Origin: Streptomyces rugosispiralis
GTDB taxonomy: Bacteria; Actinomycetota; Actinomycetes; Streptomycetales; Streptomycetaceae
Reading direction: 5' to 3'
DNA length: 64,000 bases
NCBI RefSeq assembly: GCF_024505145.1
Contig: NZ_JANIAA010000004.1
Coordinates: 62,001-126,000 of the forward strand
Shown here: positions 51,415 to 59,639 of the stretch, piece after piece
Position numbering within the stretch: position 1 is the stretch's first letter
Layout of the letters: each line of letters opens with the position of its first letter
Made by a program: the position numbers and the translations under genes
The notes under the pieces: model-generated
What the model was told of the DNA's origin: nothing
Databases searched by the model: none
The model's input: the letters and a program-made list of their open reading frames with translations, nothing else

Positions 51415-52125
51415 ATGACCGAGGACGCGCTGCGCCCGATGAACCGTCAGCGCCTGTACGAGCAGGTGCTGGAGAGGCTGCGCGCCTACGTCGAGGAGGG
51501 CGGCCTGAAGGCCGGCGACCGGCTGCCCACCGAACGCGAGCTGGCCCAGCGCCTCGGCATCAGCCGCGCCTCCGTCAAACAGGCCATCGTCGTCCTCGAG
51601 GTGCAGGGGCTCGTCGAGGTGCGCCAGGGCGGCGGGATGTGCCTGCTGCGCGACAGCCTCGACACCGAGCCCGTCGAGCGGCTGGTGGAGCGCCGCCGCA
51701 GGCTGCCCGATGTGCTCGACGCCCGAGAGGCGTTGGAGACCAAGCTGGCCGAACTCGCCGCCGAGCGCCGCACCGACGACGACCTCATCGCCCTCCAGCA
51801 GGCCCTGCACTGGATGGAGGACGAGATCGAGTCCGACCGTCACGGCGTCGAGGGCGACCGCCGCTTCCACGTCGCCGTCACCGCGGCCGCGCACAGCCCG
51901 CTGCTCGCCGAGTTCATGCGCTCGATCGCCGACCAGATCGCCGAGAGCCGCGAGGAGTCGCTGCGCCAGCCCGGCCGCCCCCGGCGCTCGCTCGCCCAGC
52001 ACCAGCGCATCCTGGACGCCATCGCCGAGCGCCGCCCCAAGGCCGCCGCCGCGGCCATGCGCCGCCATGTCCGTACCGTCGCCCAGGTGCGCCTGCTCAA
52101 CTGGAATCCTGACGAAACCCCTTGA
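51415..52125 (+). CDS. FadR-subfamily GntR transcriptional regulator
   Basis: A 236-aa regulator. The N-terminal winged helix reads LKAGDRLPTERELAQRLGIS then RASVKQAIVVLEVQGLVEVR and QGGG. The C-terminal FCD helical ligand domain spans ~85-225, with metal/ligand residues likely in DAREALETKLAELAAE, RRFHVAVTAAAHSPLLAEFM and QHQRILDAI. ATG 51415 follows GGGGGGAGCCCGT. Divergence from the MatC-type carrier and the palindrome at 51299 imply control of that carrier by a carboxylate ligand, which is the usual FadR/VanR arrangement. Confidence 0.92.
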   Translation: MTEDALRPMNRQRLYEQVLERLRAYVEEGGLKAGDRLPTERELAQRLGISRASVKQAIVVLEVQGLVEVRQGGGMCLLRDSLDTEPVERLVERRRRLPDVLDAREALETKLAELAAERRTDDDLIALQQALHWMEDEIESDRHGVEGDRRFHVAVTAAAHSPLLAEFMRSIADQIAESREESLRQPGRPRRSLAQHQRILDAIAERRPKAAAAAMRRHVRTVAQVRLLNWNPDETP

Positions 52126-52215
52126 GTCCGCGGCCGCGTCCTGCCCGACCGTGACCGATCACGGCTTTGGTCTGGACTTTCCCCGGTGGCTCGCTAGGCT
52201 CTGCGCGATCGACAC

Positions 52216-52231
52216 GTGAAAGCGCTCTCAC
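52216..52231 (+). promoter_or_regulatory. LacI-family operator candidate
   Basis: GTGAAAGC-GCTCTCAC, a 16-bp palindrome with one mismatched pair, 25 bp before the protease start. It has the central GC and GAAAGC/GCTxTC half-sites typical of sugar-responsive LacI regulators. No LacI gene is in the window. Confidence 0.65.
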
Positions 52232-52255
52232 CTGCTGAGCAGAAGGGGAACTTCC

Positions 52256-53449
52256 ATGAGACGGAAGCCCGTTGTCCGTGCCGGACTGTCCGCACTCCTC
52301 GTCCTCGGCGCCCTCTCGGGCGCCGGCGGGGCCTTCTCGACCGCCGCCGCGGCATCCGGCGCCGACGCCCCCGCGGCGAAGCCCGCCGCCGCGTCGGCGC
52401 CGTCCGCCACCCTCGTCCGCGCGCTCGGCCGGGACCTCGGCCTGACCGCGGACCAGGCGCGGCTGCGGCTGGGCCAGGAGGCCGCCGCCATGAAGCTGGA
52501 GCCCAAGGCCAAGCGGGCCGCGGGTGCCTCATACGGCGGTTCGTGGTTCGACACGGACAGCGGAAAGCTGGTCGTCGGCGTCACCAGCGCCGGGCGGGCC
52601 GCGTCGGTACGGGCCACGGGCGCCACCACCCGGATCGTCCAGCACAGCGCCGACGCGCTCGACGCGGCCAAGGCGCGCCTCGATGAGAAGGCCAAAAAGC
52701 AGGCCGCCCCGGCCGGGGTGAGCAGTTGGAGCACCGACCCCCGCGCGGGCGCCGTCGTGGTCCGGGTCCGGCAGGGGAGCGAGGGCGACGCCGCCGTCCG
52801 CGCGTTCCTCCGCGAGGCGAAGCGCTCGGCCTCCGTCCCGGTCACCGTCGAGAAGGCGCCCGCCCAGGCGCCGACGACCTTCGCCGCCGGCACGGTCGGC
52901 GGTGACCCGTACTACACCGGCAACGTCCGCTGCTCCATAGGCTTCTCGGTCCAGGGCGGCTTCGTCACGGCCGGGCACTGCGGCCAGGCGGGGGGCTCCG
53001 TCAGCGGCTGGGACGGCTCGTACATCGGCAACTTCCAGGGCTCCTCCTTCCCCGGCAACGACTACGCGTACGTCAGCGTCGGCAGCGGCTGGTGGACCGT
53101 TCCGGTGGTGCTCGGCTGGGGCACCGTCCCCGACCAGCTGGTCCGCGGCTCCGCCGAGGCCCCGATCGGCGCCTCCATCTGCCGCTCCGGCTCCACCACC
53201 CACTGGCACTGCGGCACGGTCCTGGCCAAGAACGAGACCGTGAACTACAGCCAGGGCGCCGTGTACCAGATGACCAAGACCAGCGTGTGCGCCGAGGGCG
53301 GCGACTCCGGTGGCTCGTTCATCAGCGGCGACCAGGCCCAGGGCGTGACCTCGGGCGGCTGGGGCAACTGCTCCAGCGGCGGCGAGACCTGGTACCAGCC
53401 GGTCAACGAGATCCTTTCGGTGTACGGCCTGCGGCTGCACACCGCCTGA
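52256..53449 (+). CDS. secreted S1 (streptogrisin/alpha-lytic type) serine protease
   Basis: A 397-aa preproprotease. Signal peptide to ~33 (LSALLVLGALSGAGGAF), propeptide to ~210 with alpha-lytic-type segments (SWFDTDSGKLVVGVTSAG, DPRAGAVVVRVRQG), then the mature chymotrypsin fold. Triad: His ~241 (VTAGHCG), Asp ~269 (PGNDYAYV) and Ser ~351 (GGDSGGS). Cysteine pairs around the His (NVRCSIGF, GHCG) and at CRSG/WHCG fit the family disulfides. ATG 52256 follows AGAAGGGGAAC. A LacI-like palindrome immediately upstream suggests carbon-source control. Confidence 0.95.
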   Translation: MRRKPVVRAGLSALLVLGALSGAGGAFSTAAAASGADAPAAKPAAASAPSATLVRALGRDLGLTADQARLRLGQEAAAMKLEPKAKRAAGASYGGSWFDTDSGKLVVGVTSAGRAASVRATGATTRIVQHSADALDAAKARLDEKAKKQAAPAGVSSWSTDPRAGAVVVRVRQGSEGDAAVRAFLREAKRSASVPVTVEKAPAQAPTTFAAGTVGGDPYYTGNVRCSIGFSVQGGFVTAGHCGQAGGSVSGWDGSYIGNFQGSSFPGNDYAYVSVGSGWWTVPVVLGWGTVPDQLVRGSAEAPIGASICRSGSTTHWHCGTVLAKNETVNYSQGAVYQMTKTSVCAEGGDSGGSFISGDQAQGVTSGGWGNCSSGGETWYQPVNEILSVYGLRLHTA

Positions 53450-53461
53450 CGGGCGATACGG

Positions 53462-53493
53462 CGACGGGGCGGGCCCGGCGGCCCGCCCCGTCG
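53462..53493. terminator. bidirectional terminator hairpin
   Basis: CGACGGGGCGGGCC-CGGC-GGCCCGCCCCGTCG, 14-bp perfect arms with a 4-nt loop, between convergent protease (ends 53449) and laccase (ends 53508). Confidence 0.85.
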
Positions 53494-53507
53494 TGTCGCT
53501 CCGGCGG

Positions 53508-54512
53508 CTACCCCGGGTGGTGTGTGGACATCCGGTGCTCGTCGTAGCCGGGGATGGTGCCATCGGCCTTGGCGACCAGGAACAGCCCGGCCATGCCCAT
53601 GTCGGAGTGGCTCTGGACATGGCAGTGGTACATCCAGGCGCCCGCGCCGACGTTCTCCCCGGCGATCACCTGGAAGCCGAAGGAGTCGGCGGGCCCGGTG
53701 ATCTTGTTGTCGATGACCCGGCTCACATCGTCCGGGCCCGCCAGCAGCCCGGTGCGGTTGTCCGCCCACCGGTGCCCGTGCATATGGAAGGTGTGGTAGT
53801 ACTCACCGTGGGTGATCATGATGATCTCGACGCGGTCGCCCACCGTGGCCCGGAACTCGGGGGCGTCATGCCCCGCCTTGTTGTTGATCGTCATGTCGTT
53901 GAAGACGATCGTGAACTGCTTGTCCGGCAGGATGTCGCCCGCCCGCCGCACCACCACCGGGCCGTACAGCCCCTTCCGGAGGCCACCGGTGCCGTGCGGG
54001 GTGCCCACCGCGTGGTCGTGGTAGTGCCAGTAGCCCGCGCTGCCCGGCCGCCAGGTGCCGTCGGCGCGCTTGCCCGGGGCGTGGGTGCGCCAGGTGTAGG
54101 TGCGGGTGCCGCCCGGTTCCACGGCGCTGCGGTTGAGCTGGGTGCCGTCGCTTGCGACGTCGTAGTCCAGGCCGTGCACATGGAGGCTGGCGGTGACGTC
54201 CATGGTGTTCTCGAACTCGATGTGCAGGGTGTCGCCCTCGGTCAGCTCGATCAGCGGACCGGGGACGCTGGCCTTGCCCTTCTCGAGCCCGTACCCCATC
54301 TGACCGTCGGGCAGCTTCTCCGCGTAGAGCTTGAGATGGCGGACCGTGCCGCCGGCCGTCGCCGTTTTGACCCCGCCGGACGGGGCCTTCGGCGCCTTCG
54401 CGGCCGCGGAAGTGGTGAGGGCCAGCGGTCCGACGGCCGCGGCGGCCGCGCCGCCGGTGAAAAGCCGTCTGCTGAGACCGCGTCTGGAGGTGATGCCGGG
54501 TGCGTCGCTCAT
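53508..54512 (-). CDS. two-domain small laccase (multicopper oxidase), Tat-exported
   Basis: A 334-aa small laccase, near the length of S. coelicolor SLAC (~343 aa), which works as a trimer and oxidises phenols with reduction of O2 to water. Twin-arginine signal [20 protein letters not shown]. Type 2/3 copper motifs are [18 protein letters not shown] and [10 protein letters not shown]; the type 1/3 cluster is [14 protein letters not shown] near the C-terminus. GGGAGAACG precedes ATG 54512. Divergent from the dehydrogenase gene at 54715, 202 bp away, so the two may share regulation. Confidence 0.95.
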   Translation of the reverse strand: MSDAPGITSRRGLSRRLFTGGAAAAAVGPLALTTSAAAKAPKAPSGGVKTATAGGTVRHLKLYAEKLPDGQMGYGLEKGKASVPGPLIELTEGDTLHIEFENTMDVTASLHVHGLDYDVASDGTQLNRSAVEPGGTRTYTWRTHAPGKRADGTWRPGSAGYWHYHDHAVGTPHGTGGLRKGLYGPVVVRRAGDILPDKQFTIVFNDMTINNKAGHDAPEFRATVGDRVEIIMITHGEYYHTFHMHGHRWADNRTGLLAGPDDVSRVIDNKITGPADSFGFQVIAGENVGAGAWMYHCHVQSHSDMGMAGLFLVAKADGTIPGYDEHRMSTHHPG

Positions 54513-54714
54513 CGTTCTCCCAAATCGCTGTGGATCCTCTGCCGTTGACGATGCGCAGATGCCCCGGGGTGCTTTCACGGTAGCCGGGAGAGCTCCGTTC
54601 ATCCACACTCAGGACAAAGTTCGTTGAGTTGCGGTCATAGCTATTGGCGACTTGCGAAAAGCCGTCTAGCTTCCTTCAGCGGTGTTATAGGTACGTGAGA
54701 GGGATGGGTGACCA

Positions 54715-57213
54715 ATGCGGGACATACCGTACCAAATGCCCTCAAAGAGGAGAGGACTGACAGTCGGTCGGCTGCGAAGAAGACGCGCGGGGGTGGCGGC
54801 ACTGCTCTTCGGCGCCCTCACCGCGTCCCTGCTCGGCGGGACCCCCGCCAGCGCCCGGCCCGAGGATCGTGCGCCACTCACGCTGCCGTCGCCGCCCGGC
54901 GGTGACAACGTCCGGGTCCTGGTGTTCCACGGCTCGGCCGGGGACGAGCCGGCCACGGTGAACGCGGGCATCGAGGCCATCGAGCGGATCGGCAACCAGG
55001 GTCCCGCGGCGACCCGGTTCACCGTCGACGCCACCGCCGACGCCTCGGTCTTCACCAAGCCGCGGCTCGGCAAGTACAACGCCGTGGTCTTCCTGACCGG
55101 CGCCGGCGATGTGCTCGACCCCGAGCAGGAGGCGGGGCTCGAGGCGTACATGGAGGCGGGCGGCGGCTTCCTCGGCATCCATGACGCGGCCCGTAACGAG
55201 CCGTACTCCGACTGGTACAGCGGGCTGATCGGCGCCCGCCCGGCGGCCACCAGCCCGGCCACCGCCCAGCGGGCCGTGGTGGAGGTCGGCGACCGCGTCC
55301 ACCCGGCCACCAAGGAGCTGCCGCTGGAGTGGAAGCGCACCGACACCTGGACCAACTGGAAGACCAACCCCTCCGGCACGGTGCACACCGTGGCCCGGGT
55401 CCGCGAGTCCAGCTACCAGCCGGGCGCGGGCGCCAACGGCGCGGACCACCCGATCTCCTGGTGCCGTGACTACGACGGCGGCCGCTCCTTCTACACCGGC
55501 ATGGGCGGCACGGTGTCCACCTTCCAGGAGACCGACTTCCGCGCCCATCTGCGCGGCGCGCTGCTGTGGACCACCCGGCTCTCCCGCGCCGACTGCAAGG
55601 CCACCATCAACGCGAACTACAAGGCCGAGCGCGTCACCAAGCCCAATCAGCCGGGCCAGTCCGACCAGATCGGCGAGCCGCACGGCCTCGTCGTCGCCAA
55701 GGACGGCCGGGTGCTCTACATCGGCCGGGGCGGCGGCGACAACAGCGCACCCGTGGTCACCGACTGGAACGACCCGGACATCGGCAAGGGCCAGGGCCAG
55801 ATCCATGTCTACGACCCGGACACCGGCAAGGTGACGCTCGCGGGCGCCCTGACCGTCTTCGGCAACAAGGGCGGCGGCGATGAGCTGATCAAGGTCGAGG
55901 AGGGGCTGCTCGGCATCGAGCTGGACCCGGACTTCCTCACCAACGGCTGGGTGTATCTGCACTACACCCCGCACTCCCGGATCAACCGGGACACCCAGAT
56001 GGCCGAGCGCCGGGTCTCCCGGTTCACCCTGGACCTGAAGACCAACAAGCTGGACCTGGGCTCGGAGAAGGTCCTGCTCTCCTGGCCGGTCCAGATCCAC
56101 AGCTGCTGCCACGCGGGCGGCGGGATGAGCTGGGACTCCAAGGGCAATCTCTACATCGCCACCGGGGACAACAACTCCTCCCAGTTCAGCGACGGCTACT
56201 CCGGCAACAACCCGCAGCCGAACTACAAGGGCGTCTCCTTCGCCGACGCCCGCCGCACCGCGGGCAACACCCACAACCTCAACGGCAAGATCCTGCGGAT
56301 CCACCCGGAGGACGACGGCACCTACACCCTCCCCGAGGGCAATCTCTTCACCGGCAAGGAGCCCGACGAGGGCGGGGCCAAGACCCGTGGCGAGATCTAT
56401 GTGATGGGGGTGCGCAACCCGGCCCGGATCTTCGTGGACCAGAAGACCGACATCCTCTACGCGGGCTGGGTCGGCCCGGACGCGGGCGAGCCCAGCACCA
56501 CCTGGGGCCCGGCCAAGTACGACACCTTCGCCGCCATCACCAAGGCGGGCAACCACGGATGGCCGTTCTGCATGGGCAACAAGCAGCCCTACCGGGACCG
56601 CAATCTGCCCGACCCCAGCAAGCCGCTGGGCTGGTACGACTGCGACCACCCCAAGAACGAGTCCCCCAACAACGACGGTCTGGTGAACCTGCCGCCCATC
56701 ACCGCGAACACCATCTGGTACTCGCCGCAGGGCGGCGCCCCCGACTATCCGCGGGACGCGAACGGCATCCCCAGCTACAAGACGTCGGAGGCCAAGTACC
56801 TGCTGCCGTGGCTCAAGGGCGGCGGCCAGGCCACCATGAACGGCCCGGTCTACCGGTACGACGCCACCAGTGACAGCACCACCAAATGGCCCCAGTACTG
56901 GGACGGCAAGTGGTTCGTCGGCGACTTCTACGACGCCGACCAGCCGCGCCACGCGGTGCTGACCGACCCGAAGACCGTCGGCAAGGGCGGGCTGCCGGTG
57001 AGCGCCGATTCCCTCAAGAAGATCATCCCGGTGGGCGCAGACGGCATCCGCAACCTCATGGACTGGAAGTTCGCCCCGGACGGCTCGCTCTACGTCCTCG
57101 ACTACGGGCGCGGCTTCTTCACCTCCGACTCCAAGTCGGCGCTGTGGCACATCACGTACACCGGCGGCGAGCCCACTCCGCTCGCCCAGGATCTGGCCAG
57201 GAAGGCGGAGTGA
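54715..57213 (+). CDS. secreted ThuA / PQQ-type sugar dehydrogenase fusion
   Basis: An 832-aa exported fusion. After an Arg-rich start and signal segment (GVAALLFGALTASLLGG, ~26-48), residues ~60-295 form a ThuA-like class I glutamine-amidotransferase-fold domain (VRVLVFHGSAGDEPATVNAG, GGGFLGIHDAA). Residues ~310-830 form a soluble glucose/sorbosone-dehydrogenase beta-propeller (EPHGLVVAKDGRVLYIGRGG, LLGIELDPDFLTNGWVYLHY, GKILRIHPEDDGTYTLPEGN, GVRNPARI). The start is uncertain; an in-frame ATG lies at 54736. Three bases separate it from the next gene. ThuA proteins have been linked to keto-sugar metabolism; the cofactor (PQQ or other) is not proven. Confidence 0.9.
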   Translation: MRDIPYQMPSKRRGLTVGRLRRRRAGVAALLFGALTASLLGGTPASARPEDRAPLTLPSPPGGDNVRVLVFHGSAGDEPATVNAGIEAIERIGNQGPAATRFTVDATADASVFTKPRLGKYNAVVFLTGAGDVLDPEQEAGLEAYMEAGGGFLGIHDAARNEPYSDWYSGLIGARPAATSPATAQRAVVEVGDRVHPATKELPLEWKRTDTWTNWKTNPSGTVHTVARVRESSYQPGAGANGADHPISWCRDYDGGRSFYTGMGGTVSTFQETDFRAHLRGALLWTTRLSRADCKATINANYKAERVTKPNQPGQSDQIGEPHGLVVAKDGRVLYIGRGGGDNSAPVVTDWNDPDIGKGQGQIHVYDPDTGKVTLAGALTVFGNKGGGDELIKVEEGLLGIELDPDFLTNGWVYLHYTPHSRINRDTQMAERRVSRFTLDLKTNKLDLGSEKVLLSWPVQIHSCCHAGGGMSWDSKGNLYIATGDNNSSQFSDGYSGNNPQPNYKGVSFADARRTAGNTHNLNGKILRIHPEDDGTYTLPEGNLFTGKEPDEGGAKTRGEIYVMGVRNPARIFVDQKTDILYAGWVGPDAGEPSTTWGPAKYDTFAAITKAGNHGWPFCMGNKQPYRDRNLPDPSKPLGWYDCDHPKNESPNNDGLVNLPPITANTIWYSPQGGAPDYPRDANGIPSYKTSEAKYLLPWLKGGGQATMNGPVYRYDATSDSTTKWPQYWDGKWFVGDFYDADQPRHAVLTDPKTVGKGGLPVSADSLKKIIPVGADGIRNLMDWKFAPDGSLYVLDYGRGFFTSDSKSALWHITYTGGEPTPLAQDLARKAE

Positions 57214-57215
57214 CC

Positions 57216-59429
57216 GTGAAACGAAGGCGCCCCAAACCCATCAGACCCTGGCTGCCACTGCTCGCCGCGCTGCTCATGGTCCTCGGCCTGAGTTCGGCGA
57301 CGGCGACGGTGGCCTACGGGCAGGACGACACCCGGCAGGCCGTTCAGCAGACCCTCACCTGGACCGCGGGTGACGACATCACCAAGTACGCCTCGGCGCC
57401 CACCACCGCGGTCGCCGGGAAGACCACCATCGTCTTCGAGAACAGCACGGCCACCGGCAACACCATGGGGATGCCGCACACCCTGACGTTCGATGTCTCC
57501 GACCCGGAGTACAACAACGACGTCCCGCTGAACATCCTCGCCAACCCCTCGGACGACAGCGGCGGCAAGCACACCGTCGAGGTCACCCTCAGCCCCGGCC
57601 GCTACCGCTACCACTGCACCATCCCCGGCCACGGCCAGATGCAGGGCATCCTGGTGGTCACCGACGGCGCCGGGGGCGAGGACACCACCGCGCCCGAGAC
57701 CTCGGCGAAGGTCGAGGGCGAGAAGAACGCGGACGGCGCGTACATCGGGATGGCCACCGTCAGCGTGTCCGCCACCGACGAGGGCTCCGGTGTGGACCGG
57801 ATCGAGTTCGCCGAGGGCGACGGGGCGTTCCAGCCGTACACCGCCCCGGTGATGGTCCACCAGGTCGGGCAGCACACCATCCGCTACCGGGCGGTGGACA
57901 AGGCGGGGAACGTGTCGGAGGTGAAGTCGGTGGACTTCACCGTGGTGGCACCGCCGACGGACGACACCACACCGCCGGAGACCTCCGCCACCGTCTCCGG
58001 TGAGAAGGACCCGTCCGGTGCGTACATCGGCATGGCCACCGTGACCGTCACCGCCTCCGACACCGGCTCCGGGGTCAACCGGATCGACTTCGCCCTGGGC
58101 CAGGGGGAGTTCCAGCCCTACACCGGTCCGGTGATGGTCCATGACGCGGGCGCGCACACGGTGCGCTTCCGGGCGGTGGACAAGGCGGGCAATGTGTCGG
58201 CGGTGAAGTCGGTGGACTTCACGGTGGTGGCACCGCCGGCCGAGGACACCCTGCCCCCGGTGGTCTCCGCGCAGGTGGACGGCGTGAAGAACTCCGACGG
58301 TGCCTACGTGGGCAGCGCCAAGGTCGCGCTCACCGCCGCGGACGACGACTCCGGGGTGGAGAAGGTCGAGTACTCCCTGGACAGCGGCCCGTACCTCGCC
58401 TACACCAGCCCCGTGGTGGTGGACCGGGTGGGCCGTCACACCGTGGCGTACCGCGCCACCGACAAGGCGGGCAACACCTCCGAGGCCCGGCAGATCGCCT
58501 TCACCGTGGCCGAGGGCGGCGGGGTGCCCGCACCCGCGTGTCCGGAGTGGGACGAGCGCCTCACGGTGATCGTCGGCACGGTGGACACCGGCGTCCCCAA
58601 CCGCATCACCCGCAGCCGCTGCACCATCAATGAGCTGATCGAGGACGAGAAGGACTGGTCCTCCAACGCCCTCTTCCTCAAGCACGTCACCGCCGTCACC
58701 GACAAGCTGCTCTCCGACGGCGTCATCGACCAGCGCGAGTACCGGGCGATCAACAAGGCGGCCAGGCAGTCCGGGATCGGCAAGCCCGGTCAGGGCGAGG
58801 GCTACCGCCCGCTGTTCGACGGCACCAAGAAGTCCTTCGACAAGTGGCAGCACGTGGGTGGCGGGGCCTTCGGCCTCAATGGCGACGGCAGCATGACCAG
58901 CGACACCTCCGTCGCGGGCATGGGCATGCTGTGGTTCCCGCAGCGGACGTACGACGACTTCTCGCTGAAGCTCCAGTTCCGGGATGACGCACCCGGGACG
59001 GGCAATGCCAATGGAGGCGTCTTCGTGCGCTTCCCGTACGTCCATGACCACCCCGAGGAGTCCCGCCCGGAGTGGGTCGCCATCAAGTACGGGCACGAGG
59101 TGCAGATCCTCGACCGCCCGGACGGCGATATGTACAAGACCGGATCGATCTACGGTTTCGACCGGGTCGGACTGGCCGGGGCGGGGGTCACCCCCAAGGG
59201 CAGCTGGAACGACTACGAGATCCGGGTGGTGGGTCAGCACTTCTCGATCTACCGCAACGGTGTGCTGCTCAATGAGTTCGACAACACCGGCGGCCAGGAG
59301 TTCACCCCGCCGCGCTCGGACGACCCCGGCACGGACGGCCGTCGGTACTCCTCGGGGTACATCGGTCTCCAGGTCCACAGCACCGACGATGTGATCTCGT
59401 ACCGCGACATCCGCATCAAGGAGCTGTAG
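57216..59429 (+). CDS. secreted cupredoxin / triple Ig-like / DUF1080 fusion
   Basis: A 737-aa exported fusion. Signal segment to ~37 (PWLPLLAALLMVLGLSSATA); cupredoxin ~40-150 with type 1 copper ligands in MPHTLTFD and YRYHCTIPGHGQMQG; three OmpL47-like Ig repeats of ~94 residues starting near 156, 250 and 344, each with YRAVDKAGNVSE-like ends; a helical linker ~435-525; and DUF1080 (3-keto-disaccharide hydrolase, ~529-737: YRPLFDGTKKSFDKWQHVGG, IYGFDRVGLAG, ending DVISYRDIRIKEL). GTG 57216 is two bases past the upstream stop; GTG 57210 would overlap it. Domain content suggests electron transfer plus keto-sugar cleavage. Confidence 0.9.
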   Translation: MKRRRPKPIRPWLPLLAALLMVLGLSSATATVAYGQDDTRQAVQQTLTWTAGDDITKYASAPTTAVAGKTTIVFENSTATGNTMGMPHTLTFDVSDPEYNNDVPLNILANPSDDSGGKHTVEVTLSPGRYRYHCTIPGHGQMQGILVVTDGAGGEDTTAPETSAKVEGEKNADGAYIGMATVSVSATDEGSGVDRIEFAEGDGAFQPYTAPVMVHQVGQHTIRYRAVDKAGNVSEVKSVDFTVVAPPTDDTTPPETSATVSGEKDPSGAYIGMATVTVTASDTGSGVNRIDFALGQGEFQPYTGPVMVHDAGAHTVRFRAVDKAGNVSAVKSVDFTVVAPPAEDTLPPVVSAQVDGVKNSDGAYVGSAKVALTAADDDSGVEKVEYSLDSGPYLAYTSPVVVDRVGRHTVAYRATDKAGNTSEARQIAFTVAEGGGVPAPACPEWDERLTVIVGTVDTGVPNRITRSRCTINELIEDEKDWSSNALFLKHVTAVTDKLLSDGVIDQREYRAINKAARQSGIGKPGQGEGYRPLFDGTKKSFDKWQHVGGGAFGLNGDGSMTSDTSVAGMGMLWFPQRTYDDFSLKLQFRDDAPGTGNANGGVFVRFPYVHDHPEESRPEWVAIKYGHEVQILDRPDGDMYKTGSIYGFDRVGLAGAGVTPKGSWNDYEIRVVGQHFSIYRNGVLLNEFDNTGGQEFTPPRSDDPGTDGRRYSSGYIGLQVHSTDDVISYRDIRIKEL

Positions 59430-59575
59430 GGACCGCCTCGTACGGCATGAGGAACAGCGCGAGGGTAAGTGGCCGCCGGAGCACCCCAGTCCCCGGCGGC
59501 CACGGACCATGGGCCACGGGACCCGACGTTACCCCAGGTAACACTCATCGGTAACCCTTGTGCTCCAGACCTGCC

Positions 59576-59610
59576 AAACCCCCGCTCCCGGCTTGCGGAA
59601 GCGGGGGTTT
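59576..59610. terminator. bidirectional terminator hairpin
   Basis: AAACCCCCGCTCCCG (59576-59590) pairs with CGGAAGCGGGGGTTT (59596-59610), one mismatch, 5-nt loop, A/T at both ends. Between convergent cupredoxin fusion (ends 59429) and RecQ (ends 59640). Two other palindromes lie nearby: GTTACC-CCA-GGTAAC (59528-59542) and TGACGT-A-ACGTCA (59610-59622). Confidence 0.85.
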
Positions 59611-59639
59611 GACGTAACGTCAGGAGGCTGGGGGGACGG

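Noticed and set aside
54742..57150. 802-codon minus-strand frame opposite the ThuA/dehydrogenase gene
   Set aside because: Shadow of a confident gene; lacks motifs and a ribosome site.
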